A stretch of 52,532 nt of DNA, taken from the NCBI RefSeq assembly GCF_018729455.1, contig NZ_JAHHZF010000017.1:1-52532 (forward strand). The letters are read 5' to 3'. Under the pieces are notes generated by a model. That model saw only the letters and a program-made list of their open reading frames with translations, did no database searches and had not been told where the DNA came from. Origin of the DNA: Prosthecodimorpha staleyi. GTDB lineage: Bacteria > Pseudomonadota > Alphaproteobacteria > Rhizobiales > Ancalomicrobiaceae. Numbering within the stretch: the first letter of the stretch is position 1; each line of letters begins with the position of its first letter. Shown here piece by piece: positions 1 through 6,800 of the stretch. Made by a program: the position numbers and the translations under genes.

Positions 1-2
1 CG

Positions 3-74
3 GCCAGCTACCTCGGCTTCGTCCAGATCGCAGCCATCCGCCTCTGGATACGGGCATTTGTCAACAGGGCCTAG
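3..74 (+). pseudogene. 3' end of an IS5-type transposase gene (cut by window edge)
   Basis: The frame starting at base 3 reads ASYLGFVQIAAIRLWIRAFV followed by NRA and a TAG stop at 72-74. A short helical tail of the pattern YLxFVxxAxIRLWIR is typical of the C-terminus of IS5-family DDE transposases. Only 23 codons are visible, so it cannot be told whether the upstream gene is intact. The next frame begins within ten bases, so the insertion sequence probably ends here and may have cut the N-terminus of the gene that follows. The assignment rests on this short tail alone. Confidence 0.55.
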
Positions 75-79
75 TTTCC

Positions 80-481
80 TTGTGCATCCTCAGTGCCACA
101 GCCTATTTCGTCTACGATCAAAAGGAACAATCGCGACTAGCCCGCGCACGTTCTATGATTGCCCCGGGCGATATAGACCTTATCGATATGCGCTTGGGAA
201 CCGATCCAATGCCCTATACCAATTTGCGGCAATTGACCGGGAATGTACGAAATCGCTCGCCTTACACATTGCAGAATCTCCGCCTTTTGCTGACGGCCCT
301 CGATTGCCCGGAAGGGCTATGCGATGTGATCGGCGAGGCCGAGGTGGCGCTCTACGGACTGGACGTTCCCTCTCAACAAATTCGGGCACTGTCCGACAGC
401 GTCTATTTCAGGAATATGCCGAAAGCCAAGCAATTCGCTTGGCGCTGGTCGATCAAGACGATTGAGGCGCGTACCGATTGA
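80..481 (+). CDS. Small membrane-anchored hypothetical protein, possibly 5'-truncated
   Basis: A 133-residue product from a TTG start. Residues 1-12 (MCILSATAYFVY) look like the end of a transmembrane or signal segment, followed by a basic stretch and a globular domain. The pattern NRSPYTLQNLRLLLTALDCP, then more acidic residues, then VPSQQIRAL resembles small extracytoplasmic beta-sandwich domains that follow a single membrane anchor. I do not recognise a named family. The hydrophobic segment is unusually short and the reading frame stays open to the left edge through sequence that is coding in another frame for an IS transposase, so the true N-terminus may have been removed by the insertion. 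There is no good ribosome site before the TTG. Confidence 0.5.
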   Translation: MCILSATAYFVYDQKEQSRLARARSMIAPGDIDLIDMRLGTDPMPYTNLRQLTGNVRNRSPYTLQNLRLLLTALDCPEGLCDVIGEAEVALYGLDVPSQQIRALSDSVYFRNMPKAKQFAWRWSIKTIEARTD

Positions 482-607
482 GCCCTCAAGATTCCTCTTC
501 GTGCTTCGCCCTCATGGTAATTATATGCAGTTCTGAGGTGGACCATGAATCCGCGCCGAAATCCCTTTGACGGTATCCAACGCGGACCATGATCAACAGG
601 TCTAGTT

Positions 608-1069
608 CTAGCCCGGACCATGTTCGGGGTTGATATGTTCCGCCCTAGTACCGCGTTCTGATTTTGGGCGAGCCTTTTGCCAGTCGCGCGTAGGCAGGGC
701 ACCTTTGTAGTTCTGATCCGTGACTCGCCACTCCGTCGCCATCCGTCCGTACCAGTGGCCAGGCTTCGTCTTGGCAATGAAGCCCGCCGCCTCAAGCTCC
801 CTGAATGCCCGCGCAAGGGTTGCCTTACCCAATCCCAGCAGACTGGCCGCCTCTTCGTAGGCAAGTCGGAGTTCGCCGTTGTTGTTGGTCTTTCCATCGC
901 CGCGAACGGTATATCGGCATCGCAGTTCGATGAGCACTTTGAGTGCCGGCCCGCTCAAGGCCCGAAACGCGGGATGCTTGGCTAGGGAATACGGAAGGAG
1001 CCAATAGGCCCCGTCCGGATTCTTGGAACGCCCTCTGGCATCATGCCGCCTCGGCATCATCACCCCCAA
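608..1069 (-). CDS. Replication-initiator-like winged-helix DNA-binding protein
   Basis: A 153-residue protein. The block AKHPAFRALSGPALKVLIEL followed by GELRLAYEEAASLLGLGKAT and LARAFRELEAAGFI is the HTH arrangement found in small Rep/DnaD-like proteins of alphaproteobacterial integrative elements. The C-terminus is basic and disordered. The start overlaps the end of the upstream small gene by 29 bp, so the two are probably co-translated. It is the last gene of the three-gene minus-strand set 1546-608. Whether it drives element replication or only regulates transcription cannot be told from sequence. Confidence 0.7.
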   Translation of the reverse strand: MGVMMPRRHDARGRSKNPDGAYWLLPYSLAKHPAFRALSGPALKVLIELRCRYTVRGDGKTNNNGELRLAYEEAASLLGLGKATLARAFRELEAAGFIAKTKPGHWYGRMATEWRVTDQNYKGALPTRDWQKARPKSERGTRAEHINPEHGPG

Positions 1070-1337
1070 GGATTACGACAGGAGTGCGCAGGACGTAGCG
1101 GGCATGATTCCCCGCAAACGGCCCAGCGTGAGCCTCATAGATGGTTTCGATAGCAAGCCCACCTTGCCGAAGGCGATGAACATAGCTGGACCATCTTGGC
1201 CCGGGATGAGTGATCGGGGTGCACCCCCGATCCCCGGAGATAGCCAACTGGAGCAAGGCCCAGGCGTACCGCCCTCGTGCTGTCCGGGTGCCGGCCTCGC
1301 CGTTGGCGCGATAATGGATCTGCAGGACGGCTTTCAT
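1041..1337 (-). CDS. Small winged-helix domain protein of an integrative element
   Basis: A 98-residue protein. The segment ARGRYAWALLQLAISGDRGC, then TPITHPGPRWSSYVHRLR and LAIETIYE, followed by GPFAGNHARYVL, has the look of a short winged-helix domain seen next to AlpA-like regulators and integrases in alphaproteobacteria. Its ATG shares bases with the TGA of the preceding small gene (TCATGA at about 1334), a sign of translational coupling. Its 3' end overlaps the following gene by 29 bp. A role in element maintenance or control is inferred from context only. Confidence 0.65.
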   Translation of the reverse strand: MKAVLQIHYRANGEAGTRTARGRYAWALLQLAISGDRGCTPITHPGPRWSSYVHRLRQGGLAIETIYEAHAGPFAGNHARYVLRTPVVILGGDDAEAA

Positions 1338-1546
1338 GAGTAAGCCCTCCCCTCAAGCCCGTTAGCCTCGCAGACAGCCATGGCCAGTTCCCGGCTCATT
1401 CCCCATCGCCCCATGAGATTGCCCGCCAGCCGCGTCGGTACGGTGCATCGAGGCAGGACAGTGTGGGGGGAGGGACAACCGAATAGACCCGACTGCAATT
1501 TGGGATGTGATTTGCGCGCACGACCGCGCGTTGATAGGATTGTCAT
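1334..1546 (-). CDS. Hypothetical 70-residue protein, first gene of the element's small operon
   Basis: A short frame with an AGGAG ribosome site about 9 bases before the ATG at 1546 and a stop that overlaps the next gene's ATG. The N-terminal half is basic; the C-terminal half, LAGNLMGRWGMSRELAMAVC then EANGLEGRAYS, looks like a small helical domain. No family is recognised. The support is the ribosome site plus the coupled overlap, not homology, so a non-coding frame cannot be excluded. Confidence 0.5.
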   Translation of the reverse strand: MTILSTRGRARKSHPKLQSGLFGCPSPHTVLPRCTVPTRLAGNLMGRWGMSRELAMAVCEANGLEGRAYS

Positions 1547-1636
1547 GTCCTAAACTCCTGTTCTCTCGGAGATTGGATCGACCCCGGCTCGCTACGGAAA
1601 GCTACCAACTCGACCGCTGCGGCCGGGGTCTTGTCC

Positions 1637-1849
1637 TCATTCGGCATCTGACGTTGACCGCCGCCTGTGGCTGGCAAGCCATTCATCCAGGTCACGAACA
1701 CTGTAGAGGACCCGCTTGATCGGCCGCGAATAGCGCGGGCCGCCTCCAGTAAGTCTAAGCTTCTCAAGCGTGGAGACGCCCAGACCGACATAGCCGGCCG
1801 CGTCAGCGGTGCCCATGTACTGATTGGTCGCGATATGCTGTGAATTCAT
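1637..1849 (-). CDS. AlpA/excisionase-like helix-turn-helix protein
   Basis: A 70-residue DNA-binding protein. After a short N-terminal tail comes MGTADAAGYVGLGVSTLEKL, then RLTGGGPRYSRPIKRVLYSV and DLDEWLASHR: the MerR/AlpA-type layout of one HTH, a GGGP wing and a C-terminal helix. Such proteins act as excisionases or activators of integrase genes. The start at 1849 is chosen because CTGGAGG lies just before it; the frame is open further upstream to 1954 but without a comparable site. The integrase of the same element lies about 460 bp upstream on the same strand. Confidence 0.8.
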   Translation of the reverse strand: MNSQHIATNQYMGTADAAGYVGLGVSTLEKLRLTGGGPRYSRPIKRVLYSVRDLDEWLASHRRRSTSDAE

Positions 1850-2311
1850 ATTACCTCCAGATTGGTCAATCCCGGCTCGGTCGCGCTTCGTTCCACGAAT
1901 ACGCTGGCGAACACTAGCCAAGATTGTGCCGGCGACTCCAGCCCCGCGCAACAAACGGCGGTGTACCGACGCAGCTTATCCACCGTTGCAGTAGATCGGA
2001 GGCTGCAAGTCACGTAATTTTCGCTTTAATATCAAATACTTATGAAGCAACTGCAAATTTTCTGTTTTACCTCATTTCAACTGAAATCAAAGCACAGCAG
2101 AACAGATCTGTTATCGGAGGAGAGCAGTCACTCTTGTTCGCCAGACCGAATCAGTACGATCGAATGAACTTCAGACACCCGCACTGACATTCTCTTCCTG
2201 CCTCAAGGGAGTCCTCCCAAGCCATGGGCCGGCACATGTGTGGAAGAGTTACAGCCCGTGGCCGCGCAGGCTTGCTCATGTAAAATGTCGCCCAACTCGA
2301 CCCCCCGTCCG
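1850..2311. other. Gene-free stretch between excisionase-like gene and integrase
   Basis: No convincing gene is seen. The part from about 2010 to 2190 is clearly richer in A and T than the rest of the window, which fits regulatory or recently acquired DNA inside the element. It should contain the promoter for the AlpA-like gene at 1849. No obvious direct repeats were recognised by eye. Confidence 0.4.
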
Positions 2312-3589
2312 TCACCTGAATTTCAACAAGTTGTCCGCAGGCTTGCCCTCCATTGCCGAAGCAATCACGCTGCCGATCGTGTCGGAAGCCCGCTTAAGCG
2401 GGTCCGCATCTAAATGAGCGTAACGGGCAGTAGTGGCCGTGTGCGCATGGCCGAGAAGTTTTCCAACGATAGGCAGCCCAAGACCGCCGCCAGCCCCGAT
2501 GCTTGCGAACGTGTGGCGGAGGTCGTGGAGTCGAATACCGTTGAGACCCGCCCTTTGTGCAACGACCGCCCACGGGCGCTTAAGGTCAGACCGGGGGCGT
2601 TCGCCATCCAAACCCGCGGTCCCGCCCGCGATGACGTATCCACCGATCCTTGGCAGTTCAGACAGCACACGGAGGGCGGGCGCATTCAGGATAATGGTCT
2701 TGCGGCCGGTCTTGCTATCAGGCAGCAGCAAGAGCCCTCGTTCGAAATCCACTTCACTCCAGCGCAGGCCGAGAATTTCACGCAGTCGCGCACCAGTGAA
2801 GATGAGCAGCCGGAGCGCGGCTGCCGCATGAGCGCCGATCGGCGTGGCCTGCCGAATTTTGGGGACGTGCTTCGTCTTCTTGGTCGTATCGATATCCCAC
2901 GGGATGCCGACCGTTTCAGCCTCTCTGATGGCCTCGCCAAGTCGACTCAATTCCTCGGTCGTCAGAAAGCGTTCGCGACGGTGCTCTACGAAACGCTCTA
3001 TGCGGCGTGCAGGATTGCAGTCGTCGGGCACCAGGCCGTGGCGAGCACCAAAGCCATACATGCTACCAATGATGGCTAGGACTCTATTTGCCTGTGCCGG
3101 GGTATGTCGCCAATCTAGATGTATCTGCGCTACGTCCGATCGCTTCAAATCTTTCGCTCGCTTCGCACCAATGGCAGGTACAACGATGCGACACAAAATA
3201 TCTTCGTAATGCTCTTTGGTTCTAGACTTGCGCTTAGCCTCGACATGATCAGTCAGGAATATTTTGACCAGCTCTGCAACCGTTATGGCTTTTCGGCTTT
3301 CGACTTTGGCCGCCTGTGGATCATGTCCGACCTTAGTTTGCGAGCGCAGGGTATCAGCTTGTTTGCGTGCCTGATCCGGTGTGAAGTCGGAGATTGAGCC
3401 AATGGTTATGCGCTTCTTCGCTGCGCGCCTACCGCCGTCGCCAGCACGGTACTCGAAAATCCAAGACTTTTGCCCAGATGGGAACACGCGGAGACCAAAC
3501 CCGCGAATTTCACTGTCGAAGACGACATAGCGACTCAACTTGGGTTCGGCCGCGTCCACGACACGCTTGGTAATCTTGACCGCCGCCAT
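2312..3589 (-). CDS. Site-specific tyrosine recombinase / phage-type integrase
   Basis: A 425-residue integrase of the P4-like (DUF4102 plus Phage_integrase) type. The N-terminal arm-binding domain reads ITKRVVDAAEPKLSRYVVFD then EIRGFGLRVFPSGQKSW. A core-binding domain follows at about 100-195. The catalytic domain shows the first Arg in FTGARLREILGLRW, a Lys in DSKTGRK, HDLRHTF for the H-x-x-R pair, GHAHTATTARYAH for the last His and the nucleophile Tyr. The start at 3589 (MAAVKITK) has GGGGAG upstream; an upstream in-frame ATG at 3637 lacks support. The gene sits about 175 bp from the tRNA-Arg half site at 3763-3812, the usual arrangement for an element integrated into a tRNA gene. Confidence 0.93.
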   Translation of the reverse strand: MAAVKITKRVVDAAEPKLSRYVVFDSEIRGFGLRVFPSGQKSWIFEYRAGDGGRRAAKKRITIGSISDFTPDQARKQADTLRSQTKVGHDPQAAKVESRKAITVAELVKIFLTDHVEAKRKSRTKEHYEDILCRIVVPAIGAKRAKDLKRSDVAQIHLDWRHTPAQANRVLAIIGSMYGFGARHGLVPDDCNPARRIERFVEHRRERFLTTEELSRLGEAIREAETVGIPWDIDTTKKTKHVPKIRQATPIGAHAAAALRLLIFTGARLREILGLRWSEVDFERGLLLLPDSKTGRKTIILNAPALRVLSELPRIGGYVIAGGTAGLDGERPRSDLKRPWAVVAQRAGLNGIRLHDLRHTFASIGAGGGLGLPIVGKLLGHAHTATTARYAHLDADPLKRASDTIGSVIASAMEGKPADNLLKFR

Positions 3590-3762
3590 GCTGCCCACTC
3601 CCCACCGATAGCTGAGGCGCCAATCTTGGGTCGCCACCGGGTCGCCACGGCTAGGCGAAACTGCCGAACCCGACGGGAAACAGGATAGGGCAAAAACAGC
3701 AGAACATCAAAGGTTCTACGCTAATTCAGATGGTCACAGGATACCGCCTAAGCCTAATACCA

Positions 3763-3812
3763 CCAGACTACGAATCTGGGGGTCAGAGGTTCGAATCCTT
3801 TCGGGCGCGCCA
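3763..3812 (+). repeat. attachment site: duplicated 3' half of a tRNA-Arg(ACG) gene
   Basis: The sequence contains an anticodon stem-loop (stem CCAGA/TCTGG, loop CTACGAA, anticodon ACG), a variable loop, a T arm (AGAGG, loop TTCGAAT, CCTTT) and the 3' acceptor strand CGGGCGC followed by GCCA. The matching 5' acceptor strand GCGCCCG and a D arm are absent upstream, so this is not a complete gene. A tRNA 3' half next to an integrase gene is the normal product of integration into a tRNA. By polarity, the element lies to the left and the intact tRNA-Arg should lie beyond the left edge of the window. Confidence 0.8.
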
Positions 3813-3862
3813 TTTCCGATTTCTCGGTTTCGCACGGATTTTTCTTCAGACGTGGAGCCGTA

Positions 3863-4783
3863 CTAGGAACCGGCCGGGTTCCGGTTCCCGAGGCTGCGCG
3901 CATATCGGCCGGGTGGCTGTCCGACATAGCGGGTGAAGGCGGTACTGAATGTGCTTGCCGACCCGTAGCCGACCCGCTCGGCGACCACGGCAATGCCGAT
4001 TTCCTGTCGGCGCAGAAGATTCCTTGCCAGCGCCATGCGCCATGCCATCAGATACTCCATGGGCGGCACGCCGACATGGCGTACGAAGCGGTCAAAGAAC
4101 GCGGAGCGGGAGAGGGCCGCCTTTCTGGCCAGATCGGCCATCGTCCAAGGACGCGCAGGATCGGAATGCATCTGTCTGATTGCCTCGGCCAGCCGGGCAT
4201 CACCAAGGCCGCGCAGCAATCCCGCAGGGGCATCAGCAGTTTGCGTCAGCCGTAGCGCCTCCACGAGCAAGATCTCAACGAGCCGGGTGAGCACCAGGGA
4301 GCGCCCCGAACGATCCGACGCAGCCTCGTCGATCAGAAGCTTGACCAAAGTCGATAGTCTTTCCACACCGCCGACATGAATCAGATCCGGGAGGAGCGAC
4401 AGGAGAAGGCCTGAGTCTTCGTTGGCGAAGATGAAATAGCCCCCCAGAATGCGAACATCTGCTGGGCCGTCCTGCCTGCCATGGCGAACCTCGCCGGTCG
4501 CCGCTGCCGCGACATGAGGATCCATGGACACGGGAGTGACGGGCTCGAAGCCCGACATCGTGAAACCCGGCGTCGTCGGCAGCAGAACGAAATCGCCCGC
4601 GTGGAGGTTCAACTCAGCCTGCCCATCGACGGCCAGACGGCAGGACCCTTCGATCATGATGGCGAAGCTGGGGTGGCCGAAATCGCCATAACGAACGCCC
4701 CAGCGTCCGGCGCCGCTGATGCCCTTGGTGAACACGGCCTGGGGTTGCAGCAGCCCTATGATGTCGGAGAGAGGATCGTTCAT
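3863..4783 (-). CDS. AraC-family transcriptional regulator with cupin sensor domain
   Basis: A 306-residue regulator. The N-terminal half (about 20-190) is an AraC-associated cupin domain (FAIMIEGSCRLAVDGQAELN, then LHAGDFVLLPTTPGF). The C-terminal half holds two HTH motifs: WTMADLARKAALSRSAFFDR and IAVVAERVGYGSASTFSTAF, then FTRYVGQPPGRY, the standard AraC ending. It is divergent from the short-chain dehydrogenase at 4882, with 98 bp between the two starts. AraC proteins of this cupin subtype often control a neighbouring oxidoreductase, so that gene is the likely target (inference). It is the first chromosomal gene after the element. Confidence 0.9.
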   Translation of the reverse strand: MNDPLSDIIGLLQPQAVFTKGISGAGRWGVRYGDFGHPSFAIMIEGSCRLAVDGQAELNLHAGDFVLLPTTPGFTMSGFEPVTPVSMDPHVAAAATGEVRHGRQDGPADVRILGGYFIFANEDSGLLLSLLPDLIHVGGVERLSTLVKLLIDEAASDRSGRSLVLTRLVEILLVEALRLTQTADAPAGLLRGLGDARLAEAIRQMHSDPARPWTMADLARKAALSRSAFFDRFVRHVGVPPMEYLMAWRMALARNLLRRQEIGIAVVAERVGYGSASTFSTAFTRYVGQPPGRYARSLGNRNPAGS

Positions 4784-4881
4784 TTCTGGACGATAACAAA
4801 TGAAATATGGACTTTCAATCGTAGTTGGTCCGGCCCGGGCGGGCTACCATGGCTTCATCGACACCAACAAGGAGACGAGCC

Positions 4882-5625
4882 ATGAAAACCATCCTGATCA
4901 CCGGATGCTCCTCGGGCTATGGACTTGAAACGGCTCGCTATTTCCGTCAGAAGCAGTGGCACGTCATCGCGACCATGCGCACCCCGCGCGAAGACATTCT
5001 GCCGCGCTCGGAAAACCTGCGCATTCAATCGTTGGACGTAACGGACGAAGCCAGCATCGCTCGGGCCGTCGAAGCTGCCGGGCCGATCGATGTGCTGGTC
5101 AACAATGCCGGTATCGGCGTCGTCGGCGCATTTGAAGCAACGCCGATGTCTCACATCCGCAAGGTCTTCGACACGAACACCTTCGGCGTCATGGCCATGA
5201 CGCATGCGGTCATCCCGCAGATGCGCGAGCGCCGATCCGGCGTGATCGTCAACGTCACGTCGAGCGCAACTCTGGCCCCCATGCCGTTGGCGGCGGCCTA
5301 CACCGCCAGCAAGCAGGCCATCGAGGGCTTCACCGGCTCTCTCGCTCACGAACTCGGACACTTCAACATCCAGGCCAAGCTGGTGGAACCCGGCTATGCA
5401 CCGACCACGAGCTTCGCCCGGAACACCTCCGTGCGGGTCGAAGACCTGATCCCGGAGGCTTACGCGGATTTCGCAGCGCCGATCTTTCAAGCATTCGCGA
5501 AGCCGGCCCTGACCACGCGGGAAATTGATGTCGCCGAGGCGGTCTGGCGGGCGGTCAACGACGGCAGCGGCAAGCTGCGTTTCCCGGCCGGGGCGGATGC
5601 TGTGGCGCTCTCCCGAGCCGCGTGA
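4882..5625 (+). CDS. Short-chain dehydrogenase/reductase (SDR)
   Basis: A 247-residue classical SDR. The cofactor motif ILITGCSSGYGLETAR fits TGxxxGxG; VLVNNAGIGV is the NNAG motif; the catalytic triad is Ser in NVTSSATL with YTASK (Y-x-x-x-K). A Gly-rich loop and PGYAPT follow. The basic residues after the first strand (MRTPRED) suggest NADP(H). The start at 4882 is chosen for AAGGAG 7 bases upstream; frames from further up lack a site. The gene is divergent from the AraC regulator. The substrate is unknown. Confidence 0.92.
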   Translation: MKTILITGCSSGYGLETARYFRQKQWHVIATMRTPREDILPRSENLRIQSLDVTDEASIARAVEAAGPIDVLVNNAGIGVVGAFEATPMSHIRKVFDTNTFGVMAMTHAVIPQMRERRSGVIVNVTSSATLAPMPLAAAYTASKQAIEGFTGSLAHELGHFNIQAKLVEPGYAPTTSFARNTSVRVEDLIPEAYADFAAPIFQAFAKPALTTREIDVAEAVWRAVNDGSGKLRFPAGADAVALSRAA

Positions 5626-5636
5626 CCATTGTGCAG

Positions 5637-5664
5637 TGCCGGCCTCACTCATGGGAGGCTGGCA
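5637..5664 (+). terminator. Possible hairpin terminator after the SDR gene
   Basis: A 10-bp stem (TGCCGGCCTC paired with GAGGCTGGCA, one G-U) with an 8-base loop, 11 bases after the SDR stop. There is no following T run, so rho-independent action is doubtful. It lies between convergent genes and could serve either strand. Confidence 0.4.
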
Positions 5665-5732
5665 CACGACCCTGCCGCGGTCAGAGTTTCTGTGAACGAC
5701 AACAGTGAGGCGCCCGGATAGGCCGGGGCCGG

Positions 5733-6662
5733 CTACAGGGCCGCGCGGGCATCCTTGCGGGCCAGGCGGGCGAGCAGATAGTCGACCTCCGCCTTGGCGG
5801 CAGGCGTCAGGCCCGCGCCCGGCTTGCGCTGGGCGTCGCTGGCCAGGATGCCGCGGCGCATCAGCGTATACTTGCGCACCGCCAGGCCGGCGCCGGGTTG
5901 CTGCTCGTAGCGCAGGAGCGGCAGGTGGGCGTCGAACAGGTCGTGGGCGTCGTCACGCCGTCCGGCCTTCTGCAGGGCGACGGTGTCGATCAGCATCTCC
6001 GGAAAGGCGTAGCCGGTCATCGCACCGTCGGCGCCGCGCTCCATCTCGAAATCCAGGAACAGGCCGCCGTTTCCGGTCAGGATCGAGATGTGCCGCAGCG
6101 ACCCGTCCGCCTCGAAGCGGCGCAGGGCGGAGATCTTCTCCAGGCCCGGCCAGTCCTCGTGCTTCAGCATCACGCAGGACGGATTGTCCATCACGATCCG
6201 GCGGATCACCGCCGGCGTCATGATCACCGACAATGTCAGCGGAAAGTCCTGGATGACGAAGGGGATATCGGCGCCGATCGCCTCGATCGCCTGGGCGTAG
6301 TAGCCGGTGATCTGGTCGTCGGTGCGCAACGACGGCGGCGGCGCGATCATCACCGCCGCGGCGCCGGCCTCCATCGCGTCCCGGGCCAGCCGACGCATCG
6401 CCGCGAAGCCGGGTGCCGAGACGCCGACGATGACCGGCTTGCCGGGCATGCCGGCGACCGCCGCCTTGACGATCCCGAGCGATTCCTCCGGCTCCAGCTT
6501 CGGCGCCTCGCCCATGATGCCGAGCACCGTGGTGCCATCGGCGCCGAGCCCGTCATACCAGGCGAACAGCCGCTCGGCGGAGGCCCAGTCGAGGCTGCCG
6601 TCGGCCGCAAACGGCGTCGGAGCGATCGGGAAGACGCCTGCGGCGGTCGGGGTCAGGTGCAT
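5733..6662 (-). CDS. Dihydrodipicolinate synthase-superfamily aldolase/dehydratase
   Basis: A 309-residue TIM-barrel protein of the DapA/NAL superfamily. The Schiff-base lysine is K167 in CVMLKHED. The normal DapA features are altered: GTTGE reads GIMGE at about 48-52, and the YN-P block with the catalytic Tyr reads VIQDFP at about 137-141. It is therefore unlikely to make dihydrodipicolinate; a 2-keto acid aldolase, hydratase or dehydratase is more probable. The start at 6662 (MHLTPTAAG) has GAGGAT upstream; the frame extends further without homology. It lies 138 bp downstream of an FAD oxidoreductase on the same strand, so its substrate may be a 2-oxo acid released by that enzyme (inference). 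Confidence 0.85.
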   Translation of the reverse strand: MHLTPTAAGVFPIAPTPFAADGSLDWASAERLFAWYDGLGADGTTVLGIMGEAPKLEPEESLGIVKAAVAGMPGKPVIVGVSAPGFAAMRRLARDAMEAGAAAVMIAPPPSLRTDDQITGYYAQAIEAIGADIPFVIQDFPLTLSVIMTPAVIRRIVMDNPSCVMLKHEDWPGLEKISALRRFEADGSLRHISILTGNGGLFLDFEMERGADGAMTGYAFPEMLIDTVALQKAGRRDDAHDLFDAHLPLLRYEQQPGAGLAVRKYTLMRRGILASDAQRKPGAGLTPAAKAEVDYLLARLARKDARAAL

Positions 6663-6800
6663 GGACAGAGTATCCTCGTTCGGCCGGCCGTCTGCCGGCG
6701 AAAGACGCCTTCTCGCGCGGCGCGGGCCGTCCGTCCAGGCCTTTCGGGCGATATCGCCCATGCCATCGCCGCACTCCGCAAGCGGCGGCGGAGGAGCGGA

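Noticed and set aside
1924-2187. An 87-codon plus-strand frame in the AT-richer part of the element.
   Set aside because: No ribosome site, no recognisable domain, and composition of the first part follows the antisense reading of the neighbouring gene's leader.
3730-3812. A complete tRNA-Arg gene.
   Set aside because: The 5' acceptor strand GCGCCCG and a D arm are missing; only the anticodon arm to CCA can fold, so it is a duplicated 3' half.
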